DNA of 64,000 nt from CAZUGA01 sp964619885 (lineage in GTDB: Bacteria; Pseudomonadota; Gammaproteobacteria; Methylococcales; UBA1147): assembly GCA_964619885.1 (NCBI GenBank), contig CAZUGA010000003.1, forward strand, positions 62,001 through 126,000, read 5' to 3'. The notes below the pieces were generated by a model. The model was not told the DNA's origin and made no database searches. It saw only the letters and a program-made list of their open reading frames with translations. The number at the start of each line of letters is the position of its first letter. The stretch's first letter is position 1. The position numbers and the translations under genes are program-made. This document shows, piece by piece, positions 9,170 through 19,293 of this stretch.

Positions 9170-9659
9170 ATCCGTTTAGCAAAACTGGAACAACCCTCAA
9201 TGGCCGTCGAAAACCGGTGGCAAATTGGAATTTATTACTATTTCGACTCTATAGACAACTTTACGACTATCGAATGCCTTCGAGGACTTAGGTGGCGCGA
9301 TATAGACTCGGCGATAAACATATCCTGGAATCGGGAAAATCGGCGAATTTAGCTACGATCAAGATGGAATCAATACATGGTTCAAAACCCGCAAAACTGC
9401 ATTAGCTCAAGGCTAGGATGGACCAAGCTGTTTGAGATCGATCAACCATTGAACAAAGTGTTTTCGATCATCGGCGAAGTGGATCAATCAACTTGCAAGA
9501 ATCCAATAGAGTATGCTCGGAACTAGGTAATTACCGAAACCTCGGCCATAGTAGATCTGCCTAATACATAAAACTTAATCGGTTGGCTACTAACAGGCTC
9601 TAGGCGGCAGATTCGCAATCAACGATTTTGGAAGTGGAGTATCTTCCTTAAGCCCCAGA
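9170..9659. other. Gene-free interval downstream of the cellulose operon
   Basis: This lies between two stops (lipase on +, bcsC on -). I see no frame with coding character and no clear hairpin with a T-run. It may hold the transcription ends of both units. Confidence 0.4.
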
Positions 9660-12422
9660 TTAGTAAAATTTTTGAAATAAATAGCGCGGGATATCGCTGC
9701 TAAAAGAAGCTCTGCGCGGCTCGAATAAAAATCTGACAAACAGACCACTGGAATAATCATCGTAGCCACTCGTTTTGCGCGCCGCGATACCCCCGCCAAT
9801 CTGCAAATGGGGATGGGCCAACCACACGCCTTTAAATTCAAAATCGTGCGCAATACCGTCCTGTGAGTTTCCACTATAAAACGGTGCGCCGCTAAAAACC
9901 GGTCTACCATCCAGGCTGACTTGAACTCCAGCCACATTTTGAACCGACGAATCAAGCGGAAACCACGGCGCTGCCGCATCGTGAAAATTCTGATAACCAA
10001 GTGCGATTCGTCCTTGTAAAACGAAAGAACGACCTTCGCGGGTTAAAAAATGCAACCCTACACCGGCGGTCAAAAAATGGTCTGGGCTGAAATAACCACC
10101 ATGACCCAACGTAAAATGATTCTGATTTTGGTCAAAATGTTGGAATGAAACTTCCGGTCCAACACTAAAATAATCAAACCCGCTTAACTTAAAATCGTAA
10201 CCAACTCCAATAGACGCTACTCCGGTCCAGTTCGTTTTAACCGATTCACCATATAAGGCCGCAACATCCAGTTGCCCGGTTAATGTCCACCGATTATCCA
10301 GGTCGAACAATAGTGACCCTTTAGCCCCACTTCTGAGAACACGCCCCCATTTACGATCGCTGTACGGATCACGCATTCCGCTATAGGATAATATTGATTC
10401 CCGAACCGGTAATGAATATACTTCTGCCCCCCACCGACCTTGGCCAAACTCTGATAGAAACCCTGCTTGAAGGGTTGGCCGCGGACTAACGACACCGCCA
10501 ATGGGGGTCGTTCCCAATCGGACATAGGGCGCAAACCACCCATCCCGTTGGTAAGATAATTCAATACTTTCGCCGCCGTTGAGTTGAGTGGTCAGATCCT
10601 GCTGCAGCAAACGTCCGGATGTCACCGATATTCTTCCCGGACGATGCACCACTGAAACGTTACGGGTAGAACACGACAACCGAACTGGTAAAGATCCGAT
10701 CGGCGCGCATGCGGGTGGCGTCTTGCTGTCCAAATACATTGAATCGACCGTCAACCCTATCCTGTGAACACGTTGATGAAAATAGGCCGCTTGTACTATT
10801 GGAATAAAGGCAGTATCCAATCTATTCATACCCTTATCACCCGACTTATAACGAAATAATGCGCCGGCGGATAGCCATGGGCTATCTATATTGGTTAAAT
10901 TCTGATCACTTTCCCGAGAACGGTCATATGCTGCCAGAAAATGCTTACGCCAATACAACTGTTGGGCGTAAACCGCATTGACTTCTCGGCCCAACGGGTC
11001 GGTTTTATAGGTCTCCGCCAACACCGGTAATTCGTCCGGATTTAGGGCTGCACGGCTAAGCGCCCAACCGCGGGCCAAATCGGCGTCCCGATCTTGTTGA
11101 TAAAGCGATTCAAATGCGCCCGCTGCTTCAGAAAAATTAGCCTGATGATAATCGGTCCAGGCCAATACCGTTCGCGCCTGTATGTCATCCCCACCAATCG
11201 CCAAAACCTCGGTCGATAACTTCCGGGCGTCCGCATAAGCCTGCTGATCAATTTTTTCCCAGGCCCGCTGTAGCAAAATTTCCCCGAGTAACTCCTGACC
11301 GCGACCGGATGTCTTGGCAATACTTCGCGCAACCCCTTCCGCTTGCTGAAGATTACCCAAGTTTTTATCGGCCAGTGCCAGACCGTAGGCGGATTCTTCA
11401 TTTTCCGGTCGCCAACCTCCGGATTTTTCGAACCAGGCGCGTGCCTCGGCATCAAATCCTTTATTCAGATAATACCAACCCATCAAATTGGCCATCGCGG
11501 TATCCCGGTGGCGCTCTACCTCAACCGCTAATCGCTGCACGTCTATCGGTTCGATTTGCTTGGGATCTGCATTATAGAGCCTGATGAATCGGTTCTTATC
11601 GTAGACATACCGATTAACTTCCAGACTATTAATCGATTCTGTTGAATCAATTTTTTTTTGCGCGGAAGACCAAAGCGAATCAAGCGCCACACCATCCAAA
11701 AGCGCCTGCGCTTTTTGCATCGTTGCTATTTTGATGTCATCGCCGTTGCAATGGCGAATAATATAAAGATATTGTTGCTCGGCTAATGTCGCTCTTTGGG
11801 TTCTGGCATAGGCCTCGGCCAACATCCAAATTGAATTAATGTGGTCACAATCAAAATAGCCCGGATTACGCTGTTTGAACGCGATAATCGCGTTCCAGCT
11901 AGATCCGCGATAAGCCCGATTCAGCAATCTAATTTTTCTGCCATCGGCGCTCAAACGAAGTAATTTTACCGGCGGTTCCCACCCGGGATAGCGCCTTCGA
12001 TAAGAACGTATTGTTGCTTCCAATGCAGCGTATTCCCGTCGATCGTACAAGCGCCATAAACGCACCTCGTTTGGACCAGACTCAGAATTAGAATTAGAAG
12101 AGCTTTGCATCCGTGTAGATGCTGAATCGCTCCCCGCCGGCCGGATCGGACCTGCGTTAACCGGGATTGCAGAAGCAGGCTGATTAGGTTCCGGTTTTTT
12201 CTGCAGGGGCGCATTCAACGAAGTAGCGGACGGCAATTGTTCTATCCGCAGGGGATGTGCAGGCTGGGTAGCAGATTTATCTAATCGCTTGAGCTGTGCT
12301 GGCAATTGCTTAACTGAATCGATCTGATCCTGAGATTGCTGAATTATAGTCTGCGCGTGAACGCCACCTGAAAACAGTAAAATCACCAAATAACAAAGGG
12401 TCAATCCTAGCGTCCCGGTCAT
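9660..12422 (-). CDS. bcsC: Cellulose biosynthesis outer-membrane export protein BcsC
   Basis: A 920-residue protein with a signal peptide (cleavage near GVHA-QT), a linker rich in Pro/Ser/Asn (about 30-115), a long helical TPR region (about 115-520) and a beta-barrel-like C-terminus with alternating aromatic segments ending in FLFEPRRASFSSDIPRYLFQKFY-type strands. BcsC carries nascent cellulose through the periplasm and the outer membrane. It is shorter than E. coli BcsC (1157), mainly through fewer TPR repeats. The ATG at 12422 immediately follows the TAA of bcsZ, so the two are translationally coupled. The position as last gene of A-B-Z-C is the standard order. Family assignment rests on the TPR-plus-barrel architecture together with the operon. 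Confidence 0.9.
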   Translation of the reverse strand: MTGTLGLTLCYLVILLFSGGVHAQTIIQQSQDQIDSVKQLPAQLKRLDKSATQPAHPLRIEQLPSATSLNAPLQKKPEPNQPASAIPVNAGPIRPAGSDSASTRMQSSSNSNSESGPNEVRLWRLYDRREYAALEATIRSYRRRYPGWEPPVKLLRLSADGRKIRLLNRAYRGSSWNAIIAFKQRNPGYFDCDHINSIWMLAEAYARTQRATLAEQQYLYIIRHCNGDDIKIATMQKAQALLDGVALDSLWSSAQKKIDSTESINSLEVNRYVYDKNRFIRLYNADPKQIEPIDVQRLAVEVERHRDTAMANLMGWYYLNKGFDAEARAWFEKSGGWRPENEESAYGLALADKNLGNLQQAEGVARSIAKTSGRGQELLGEILLQRAWEKIDQQAYADARKLSTEVLAIGGDDIQARTVLAWTDYHQANFSEAAGAFESLYQQDRDADLARGWALSRAALNPDELPVLAETYKTDPLGREVNAVYAQQLYWRKHFLAAYDRSRESDQNLTNIDSPWLSAGALFRYKSGDKGMNRLDTAFIPIVQAAYFHQRVHRIGLTVDSMYLDSKTPPACAPIGSLPVRLSCSTRNVSVVHRPGRISVTSGRLLQQDLTTQLNGGESIELSYQRDGWFAPYVRLGTTPIGGVVSPRPTLQAGFLSEFGQGRWGAEVYSLPVRESILSYSGMRDPYSDRKWGRVLRSGAKGSLLFDLDNRWTLTGQLDVAALYGESVKTNWTGVASIGVGYDFKLSGFDYFSVGPEVSFQHFDQNQNHFTLGHGGYFSPDHFLTAGVGLHFLTREGRSFVLQGRIALGYQNFHDAAAPWFPLDSSVQNVAGVQVSLDGRPVFSGAPFYSGNSQDGIAHDFEFKGVWLAHPHLQIGGGIAARKTSGYDDYSSGLFVRFLFEPRRASFSSDIPRYLFQKFY

Positions 12423-13442
12423 TTACAGTGCCTTGTAAAACGCAATTTGGCTCAATAAAATCAAACTGGCCGAATAATAATCTTGTTGCTCGTGCAAACT
12501 TATTCCGTACCTGGCGAGCGGGTGGCCCGATTTATAAAATGCCAAATTGGCTATCGCTACAACACCGTCCGATGCGGGATAAGAATCGATGCTGTTATCG
12601 ACAAGATTGGTCCATGCCGGAATAAAATCCCTATAATTGTTCCAAAAAGCCAAAAATGGACTCAAATTCTCGATAGTTTCGCGCCTGGCCCAAATCAAAT
12701 AGAGTGGAATGCGAACTGCGTTGTACCCAAAAACCGGCGGTTTACTGGGCGTAATGCGCGGTTCTTCCGCCAACTCTAACCAGTCTGGCGGCAATCCCCA
12801 ACGACCAAAATGTGCTTGCTTGAGCAATGACTCACCGCTCATAATCAATGCCCCCCAGGTTGGTGAAGGATCAAATTCGGCGAAGCCGGCAAATGCCGGA
12901 AATATCCAATGTGATAGATTGACTGTATACCCGCTTTCTTTTTCGAAACCCTGAGCACCCGGTAAAAGAATCGTATGATCGTGCCAGCGCCGGGTCAATT
13001 TGCACTTGATATCCGACATTATTGCTTGCGCCAGCGACAAATACTCGGGTACGGCCCAGCGTGTACCCGCCAGCAATAGTGCCCAAGCGATCAATATATC
13101 TCCATCGCTGGCATTATTGAGATCTTCGTCGGCCAGCGCGTAACCCGGCCGCCTTCGCCACAAAAAAAGCCTGTCATCGCGCAACTGCAGGTTATTCCGC
13201 GTCCAATTCCAAATACGCGTAAAACCGTCTCGGTCGTCCGCCGCGACAGCTAACAGCAGTCCATAGCCCTGTCCCTCAGAATGCGACACATTGGCGTTCC
13301 CAGTGTCTATTACCCGCCCATCAGCAGACACGAATCTATCTTGATATTCTCGCCAATCTGTCGGTGAAAAATGTTGTGGACCACGACCGCAGGAAATCAT
13401 TAAAGCCGCCAACAACACAAGGGCTATCTTGCTAAAGAACAT
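12423..13442 (-). CDS. bcsZ: Endo-beta-1,4-glucanase BcsZ (glycoside hydrolase family 8)
   Basis: A 339-residue periplasmic cellulase of the cellulose export complex. Glu56 lies in SHSEGQGYGLLLAV, which is the general acid motif of BcsZ/GH8, and NNASDGDILIAWALLLA (around 109-125) is the second GH8 signature. The N-terminus has a hydrophobic signal with LMISCGRG; Cys18 could be a lipoprotein acylation site although the -3 residue is Met, so either a lipoprotein or a cleaved periplasmic protein is possible. E. coli BcsZ is 368 residues, so the length fits. It trims or releases misassembled glucan during cellulose export. The gene sits between bcsB and bcsC and abuts bcsC with no gap. Confidence 0.93.
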   Translation of the reverse strand: MFFSKIALVLLAALMISCGRGPQHFSPTDWREYQDRFVSADGRVIDTGNANVSHSEGQGYGLLLAVAADDRDGFTRIWNWTRNNLQLRDDRLFLWRRRPGYALADEDLNNASDGDILIAWALLLAGTRWAVPEYLSLAQAIMSDIKCKLTRRWHDHTILLPGAQGFEKESGYTVNLSHWIFPAFAGFAEFDPSPTWGALIMSGESLLKQAHFGRWGLPPDWLELAEEPRITPSKPPVFGYNAVRIPLYLIWARRETIENLSPFLAFWNNYRDFIPAWTNLVDNSIDSYPASDGVVAIANLAFYKSGHPLARYGISLHEQQDYYSASLILLSQIAFYKAL

Positions 13443-13575
13443 TGGTTAGCCAAATGGTTACGCTGCTCATGTTCTCTCGGTATTTGACGGCGCCAATTCA
13501 CAGACGGCGGTCTATGAGCCGTCACTTCGGGAAATTTCACAGTAGTTTTATAAACTTAATTTCAGATTTCCTATC

Positions 13576-15849
13576 TTACGAATCAAGCTCTTCCACATTT
13601 GGATGATGCCGTGTTTTGAAACGGTTCAGCAACCAATGGATCAATCCGGCGAAAAGTAACAGCAAAATAATCACGACGGCCATCCACACCAGCGGGTGAA
13701 GCGAAAAATAAAATGCCAGTTCAGAATTCTGTGTGGTCTCACCGACAAAAAATTCATTGCCAGTCTGCTGCCACGCAAATGAATCTGAATTGTCTTGCCA
13801 TATAGCGACATCGCCTTGCAACAACGACCAAATCCCAGGTGAAACCAGTGCCTGAACCCGCTGATAAAACGCGCCAAGTTGCTGTTGATGGGTTATTGCC
13901 AATACCAGGCGATCGCGATGCAACGGCGATTCATAAGCCATTGCCACTGCATATTGCCCTAAACCACCCGATTGCAGCGCTTGTATATTCTTGAGTTCTA
14001 ATTCAGCTGGTTTGCTAATTTCAGGATCCCCGTTTAGCCGTGCCAACCAGTTTTTCCAGAACGGGGTTTCGACACGCTGGGCGATAGGTTTTAACGGGTA
14101 GGGTATCTGATTTACACTACCCAATTGCAACGGTGCACCGGCAGTAATACTGGGGTCCATATTTTGACTTTCACCGACCAATATTAAATTGAGATCCTGC
14201 TGTATCGGCTGAAACGATAAGGTTGCATTGGGTAATGGCAAACCATTGATTTGGGACAGCTTGGCGGCAACCTGCCATGTGGAAGCTACAGTTTCAGTGG
14301 AAGGGTCTAATGCCTGAATACCCAATTCCGATCCATCAGCCACACGAACGAACGGAAACCCGGTTCGACCAACCAAACCAAGATCGGGTAAACGCGCATA
14401 ATGATCCGCCGGAGGGAAGGATAGCAGCGAATCGTCAAACAAACTGACAACTAAATTGTCATGTTGGCGGTATAGACATTCTCCGGTTTCGAGCGGCGTC
14501 AGAACCGCATGAAATGACAATCTATTGTGTCCTGGCTGAAACAATCTCAATGGCAAAACGACGCGATAGTCGCGGAAATGCGCGCCGCTCAATTGGCGCA
14601 AATGAATGGCCTGCTGAAAAACCCCGTTCAGGCTGATATTGATGGTTGAATCACGCCGCATCGCCGCGCCATAGGCCAAATGTAATTGCATCGCTACCTG
14701 AGCATCTTCACGCGCGTATAAATCCGGAGGCATGATAATCTCGATGTTTACAGCTTGATCAACCCCCTCGCGTAAGCTCGTGGTGCCGTAACCGAGCTGT
14801 TTAAATGAATAAACCGTATCGGGTTGGACGAGCCCGGTCATTTGGTACGCCTCAAATACCGGCCGTTCAAAGTTTTTGATCACGCTGTCAGCGCTATCCG
14901 GCAATGGATAGTCAATCGAAGCAAAAGTTTCGGCGGCTAGGCTCACGTCAGTATCGTTGGAACCTGAAACAACAAGTAAATAATGCGTCGACTCACGGCC
15001 GAATGGAAATATACCCAGGTACGGACCGGTGATCCGGGCACTAATTTCAGGACTCAGGTGATCTTTAATATCCGCATATTTACCCACCAAAATAGTATCG
15101 ATCCGGTTCTCGTGAGATTGATCCGGTGTAAGATTTTCAGGGATTGGTTGCAAATTAACGTCAACCGCAGCAAGTGGATTTATATGCATCGGGACATGGC
15201 GTAAACGTAACCCGACACCTTGAGATATTAGCGCTCCCCACGCCAAATCTGCAATATCAAACGCTAGCTTCGGCCGCACGATATTGACTGAATATTCAGT
15301 CAATTTTTCATCTATATAAAAAGGGATCGAAGCCAAAGTTGGCGTCTTTGAACGCAAATCAAAATCAAAATGTAATTGCGACTTCACAGGATCTATTTCG
15401 GTCCAAAGTTCCGGTGCATCGGGAACTTCACACTCGTCCTCTGTGTAATGCTGAGCGGCGGTAAAGCGTATTTGGTTGTAACCGGATTTTAACCTATCCA
15501 CCGGCAATTCAATATCGGCAAAGGTACGGGGGTTGTCTGGGTCTAATTTTATCTGCGCAATAATGGTTTGATTCAAGCGCACGACCAACTGCGACCGAGA
15601 ACCAATTAATACGTTAGAATTGGTGAGTTCCAAATGCAGATTGGCTGCTTTCACACGGTAGCGATCGGGCAAAGGAAATGACATATCGTATATGCCTTTG
15701 ACGTTGCGTAGCGCAATGGATTCATTCCACGGCAAAAATTTAGCCAGCGGATAATTCTGGATTCGCGTTTCGTCCAAACCGTTCTCAGCGGCAACCACCA
15801 ATGAGGAATCGACGAGAAAACACAATAGGATTGAATAAAGATATCTCAT
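13576..15849 (-). CDS. bcsB: Cellulose synthase periplasmic regulatory subunit BcsB
   Basis: A 757-residue membrane-anchored periplasmic protein. It has a signal peptide (about 1-20), two repeats of carbohydrate-binding and flavodoxin-like domains typical of BcsB (for example LPDRYRVKAANLHLELTNS near the first and FPPADHYARLPDLGLVGRTG near the fourth segment), and a single C-terminal membrane helix (about 715-740, VWMAVVIILLLLFAGLIHWL) followed by a short basic tail. BcsB anchors to BcsA through that helix and guides the glucan through the periplasm. The gene starts 92 bp after bcsA and is followed 133 bp later by bcsZ; the latter gap contains no clear terminator. Confidence 0.93.
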   Translation of the reverse strand: MRYLYSILLCFLVDSSLVVAAENGLDETRIQNYPLAKFLPWNESIALRNVKGIYDMSFPLPDRYRVKAANLHLELTNSNVLIGSRSQLVVRLNQTIIAQIKLDPDNPRTFADIELPVDRLKSGYNQIRFTAAQHYTEDECEVPDAPELWTEIDPVKSQLHFDFDLRSKTPTLASIPFYIDEKLTEYSVNIVRPKLAFDIADLAWGALISQGVGLRLRHVPMHINPLAAVDVNLQPIPENLTPDQSHENRIDTILVGKYADIKDHLSPEISARITGPYLGIFPFGRESTHYLLVVSGSNDTDVSLAAETFASIDYPLPDSADSVIKNFERPVFEAYQMTGLVQPDTVYSFKQLGYGTTSLREGVDQAVNIEIIMPPDLYAREDAQVAMQLHLAYGAAMRRDSTINISLNGVFQQAIHLRQLSGAHFRDYRVVLPLRLFQPGHNRLSFHAVLTPLETGECLYRQHDNLVVSLFDDSLLSFPPADHYARLPDLGLVGRTGFPFVRVADGSELGIQALDPSTETVASTWQVAAKLSQINGLPLPNATLSFQPIQQDLNLILVGESQNMDPSITAGAPLQLGSVNQIPYPLKPIAQRVETPFWKNWLARLNGDPEISKPAELELKNIQALQSGGLGQYAVAMAYESPLHRDRLVLAITHQQQLGAFYQRVQALVSPGIWSLLQGDVAIWQDNSDSFAWQQTGNEFFVGETTQNSELAFYFSLHPLVWMAVVIILLLLFAGLIHWLLNRFKTRHHPNVEELDS

Positions 15850-15941
15850 AGCTGCATCTGCTCCGTGCTTCTTTTACAGACATGGTACCGCCCACGCCGC
15901 ATTGTTATTGAATAGAACGTTATAAACCCTGACAACAAACC

Positions 15942-18167
15942 TTAATCCACGATCTGACGTTGAAACTTACGCGGCGTTAAAATACGAACAACATGTCGAC
16001 CACATTGCCGTACTCCGGCTGCGAATAAGAACGCCATACCGAAAATGATTCCCGGGTCAAAATCCTGTTGGTCGGTGATTTTACGCCAACGCCGACTATC
16101 ACCGTGAACCAACAGTACGATAGTCCTAAATTGGTCCAAATTTTTCGGCTCGAAGCGTAAACCAATATCAGAATGTCCCTGACCCGCTTGATGACCAACT
16201 ATTGATACCGGAATTCGTTCTATTTTCTGCGTGACGGGGTGGAGCAACTTCAAAACCAAAGGCGACCGTGAACGTTCAATTTCCGGACCATTTACAATGG
16301 CGCTGGCTCCCCCGACAGACAGATCTTGTATCACGACGGGTACCGTACGCGGACCGCCTGCAGGACCATATTCGATCTGCGCATTGATTTCGGCAGGAAG
16401 ACGAGGGTTAGACCGACGTTGCCGATGCTCGAACAACGCACCCAGGCTGGCAACCAGAATCAGCATATTTAATCCGGCCCAAAACAGGGTAACCAATGTA
16501 ATCCCTCTCTCCTCGACAAAAATCTGATAACGCCATAACCCCGCTACGAACGCAGCGATCGTAAAACCAACAAACCAATAAAACGGTTTCGCCAGCGGTG
16601 AAATGTAATCGATCTGGGTGGTTTGAGTTTTAGGCGTTACCGAAAATTTCGGTGCGTGCGGATTGGCCAATACAGCAATGATTGCCTGTAACGAAAACAG
16701 TGATTGCATGGTCTCATATAGTTCGGATACGAGCGACCAGCGAACCTTTCCGAATAAATAATCTGCGGTCAATAGCAAACACACAAGGTACGGCAGTGTG
16801 TAACCGAAAAGCTCGTCTACGCTCGCATTGTAAATCTTTAACCCGAAAAGCAAGTACAGGCTTGGAGCAATCAAAAATACAACCCGTGCGAATGGAAAGA
16901 ACCAAAATAAGGTATTCGACAAATAGCATATCTTTTGCCAAAACCGAAGCCCATGTTGTTTCAGCGGATTGTGCAATACAAAAATCTGCACCATCCCCTG
17001 CGCCCAGCGAATGCGCTGAATCATAAAGCTAGCAAAACTTTGTGGCTGTAGACCAGAAATCAAAGGGTAATTCATATATCGTGAGCGCCACCCCTTGGCA
17101 TGGATCTTAAGGGACGTTTCGGCATCTTCAGTAATCGTGTTCCCGGAAAACCCAGTGCCATCTAGCGCCTGACGCCGAATTACTGCTGCAGAGCCACAAA
17201 AAAAGGAAGCCTCCCAAAAATCCAGCCCCGGTTGGATAGCACCATAAAACATTCGGTTTTCGGACGGCATGCGCAAAAATGTTTCCAGATTCTTTTCAAT
17301 CGGATCCGGTGAAATAAAAAAATGCGGCGTTTGCACCAGAAAAAGTTTTGCGTCTTGCAGAAAATGGCCGACCGTCTGTTGCAATATATCCACAGTCACC
17401 ACGTGGTCGGCATCCAATACCAATATCAAATCCCCGCCTATCTGGCGAAGTGCGTTATTCAAATTTCCGCATTTGGCATTAAGGTTTTTTTCACGGGTAA
17501 TGTATCGAACGCCCAACTCATTGCATAATTCTAAAAGCGCGGTGTGTCTGTGCGCAGCCTTATCCGCAATCGCGTTATCCTTATGTTTTCTTTTTTCTTC
17601 GGTACCACCGTCATCCAATAAATATACTTTTAACTTATCGCTCGGATAATCGATCGCTGTTGCGGCAACCAGGGTAATCTTGATCAAATTCAAATCTTCA
17701 TTGAACGTTGGAATCAATACATCTACCACCGGTAGCAGTGAACGGTCAGCCGGAAATGGTGTTGAAGATCTAACGATAGGTCTGGAATTTACCACGATAC
17801 TCATAAAAAACATGGCGATCCCATAAACTTCCGCGAGATAAAGCGACAGCGCTCCGATAAAACTAAATAAATCGTGGTAACCCACCGTATAGGTTGTACG
17901 CCACATCAGATAACGCAATACGATGAACGAGGCTAAACACAGAAATAGAATTCGGAACAAACCTCTGCGGCGGAATTGTCTAATAAGCAGCAGCAAAAGC
18001 ACGATCGCGACCACCAATTGCGATTGGCTACGAACATCGACTGGCGTTGCTGACAAATAGCACACCAGCACGGTCATTAGAATTACCATCGAAACAAGAA
18101 TCAAGTAATTAAACTTTCGACCTGCAAAACTATCTGGCATCACATCGCGCACATTAATAGACAGCAC
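15942..18167 (-). CDS. bcsA: Cellulose synthase catalytic subunit BcsA (UDP-forming) with PilZ domain
   Basis: A 741-residue processive family 2 glycosyltransferase in the inner membrane. All catalytic motifs are present: DDG (185-187), DAD (252-254), TED (346-348) and QRIRW (384-388, the Q-x-x-R-W motif). Membrane helices flank the GT domain on both sides. The C-terminus has a PilZ domain with RSNPR (585-589, R-x-x-x-R) and DLSVGG (615-620, D-x-S-x-x-G), so activity should depend on cyclic di-GMP. It polymerises glucose from UDP-glucose into beta-1,4-glucan. It is the first gene of the operon. No bcsQ, bcsR, bcsE, bcsF, bcsG or bcsD is present in the surrounding 10 kb, so this looks like a minimal export system without the pEtN-modification or crystallisation modules. 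Confidence 0.96.
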   Translation of the reverse strand: MLSINVRDVMPDSFAGRKFNYLILVSMVILMTVLVCYLSATPVDVRSQSQLVVAIVLLLLLIRQFRRRGLFRILFLCLASFIVLRYLMWRTTYTVGYHDLFSFIGALSLYLAEVYGIAMFFMSIVVNSRPIVRSSTPFPADRSLLPVVDVLIPTFNEDLNLIKITLVAATAIDYPSDKLKVYLLDDGGTEEKRKHKDNAIADKAAHRHTALLELCNELGVRYITREKNLNAKCGNLNNALRQIGGDLILVLDADHVVTVDILQQTVGHFLQDAKLFLVQTPHFFISPDPIEKNLETFLRMPSENRMFYGAIQPGLDFWEASFFCGSAAVIRRQALDGTGFSGNTITEDAETSLKIHAKGWRSRYMNYPLISGLQPQSFASFMIQRIRWAQGMVQIFVLHNPLKQHGLRFWQKICYLSNTLFWFFPFARVVFLIAPSLYLLFGLKIYNASVDELFGYTLPYLVCLLLTADYLFGKVRWSLVSELYETMQSLFSLQAIIAVLANPHAPKFSVTPKTQTTQIDYISPLAKPFYWFVGFTIAAFVAGLWRYQIFVEERGITLVTLFWAGLNMLILVASLGALFEHRQRRSNPRLPAEINAQIEYGPAGGPRTVPVVIQDLSVGGASAIVNGPEIERSRSPLVLKLLHPVTQKIERIPVSIVGHQAGQGHSDIGLRFEPKNLDQFRTIVLLVHGDSRRWRKITDQQDFDPGIIFGMAFLFAAGVRQCGRHVVRILTPRKFQRQIVD

Positions 18168-18557
18168 CTATATTAAAAGTTTGAATGTCCACACAGGTCA
18201 AGAATTAAGCTGTAGACTTATCCAATCGTTGAATTCGATTCGCCTTGCTTTGAAGCTGTCTGGTTAAAATGTACCCGCCGATGTCCCAACATAACACGCA
18301 TTTCACCCATACTAAACCTTCCCCCTTGTAGCACATGTTGTACGGTCCTAATTCATTTAGTCCACCTTGCGACGCTGGCAGTATAATCCCTAGAACCGCG
18401 CAGGAAAACCCGAGTAGGGACGTTTTGGTTGACGTAAACTATAGGGCTCGAGTACGTGATCAACAGGGGCATCAAATAAAACCATTGACAGCAGCTTTGT
18501 AAAGGCTATCCTCTGCCAAACTCAAGATGGTAAAATATTGTTATGTAGGAGGTTTTT
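18168..18557. other. Divergent intergenic region upstream of bcsA
   Basis: 390 bp between bcsA (leftward) and a lipoprotein gene (rightward). It should carry the cellulose operon promoter, but no site is obvious on that strand. I looked for a cyclic di-GMP-I riboswitch core and did not find one. The rightward promoter candidate is listed separately. Confidence 0.45.
18485..18512 (+). promoter_or_regulatory. Candidate sigma-70 promoter for the lipoprotein gene
   Basis: A perfect TTGACA (-35) at 18485-18490 is followed after 16 bp by TATCCT (-10, 4 of 6 matches) at 18507-18512. It sits 45 bp before the GTG start at 18558. Sequence match only. Confidence 0.45.
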
Positions 18558-19157
18558 GTGAAATCAGTATTTCACTTCATTATTATTGCTTTAATATCCA
18601 TACTGGCATCTTGCACAAACCAGCAGACTAAAGAGCCTCGGACAAAACAAGATAAGCCAGTTGCCGAAAACACCGAACCGAGCAATGGGCCTCCAACACA
18701 GTCTGGTGAGGTGCTTCCGCATTCCAAAATTAAAAATGGAATCGAGCTCAGCCTGGTCAGAGTTATGGAAGGTGGCGCTTGCAAGGATGACAACTACGGC
18801 GCGCGCGGTGTTTTTTTGGTTTACGCCAATCCGAACGACATCGAAAGAATCAAAGCGGAAGAAGGTAAAGCTGTTTTCGGTAATTTCGAAAAACAAATTA
18901 GAGATTTCGCGCTGCTTGCCTTTCAAAAAGCGGTCATAGACAGCGACTTGACCATAGATCCTTTCGCGCTGGACGCCAACGATGCGCAGCGTAAAGCTGC
19001 CGACGATCTAACGAAAAAGTTTAGCGCAAATGTAGCCGACGATATAGATGCGTTCACTCGTGAAACAGGATTAAACGCCGATGTCGAACCATTACGGCGC
19101 TCATTTATATTCTATATGGATGGATGCGAAGCTACTCACCTGCATGACAACCCATAG
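18558..19157 (+). CDS. Lipoprotein of unknown function
   Basis: A 199-residue protein starting at a GTG with a strong TAGGAGGT ribosome-binding site 5-6 bp upstream, which fixes the start. Residues 1-18 are a signal ending in the lipobox LASC (Cys19), so it is a lipoprotein. Residues 20-55 are a polar, Pro/Thr/Lys-rich tether. The folded part (60-199) is alpha-rich with many Asp and Lys residues and contains cysteines near GACKDD and MDGCEA that could form a disulfide. I do not recognise a family. It stands alone between bcsA and a convergent lipoprotein gene. Confidence 0.75.
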   Translation: MKSVFHFIIIALISILASCTNQQTKEPRTKQDKPVAENTEPSNGPPTQSGEVLPHSKIKNGIELSLVRVMEGGACKDDNYGARGVFLVYANPNDIERIKAEEGKAVFGNFEKQIRDFALLAFQKAVIDSDLTIDPFALDANDAQRKAADDLTKKFSANVADDIDAFTRETGLNADVEPLRRSFIFYMDGCEATHLHDNP

Positions 19158-19293
19158 ATAGATGCTAATTTCGTACATTACGACGGCTAGATTCCTTGTG
19201 CATCGACCATTAACCTAAGATTGGTTTGCGAACATACCGATACCTCGTCAACGTCCATAGCATCGGATATCGAGTGGAAACGACTTACTGGCA

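Noticed and set aside
18168..18557. Possible cyclic di-GMP riboswitch upstream of bcsA
   Set aside because: The conserved core of the class I aptamer could not be found; the regulation visible is the PilZ domain.
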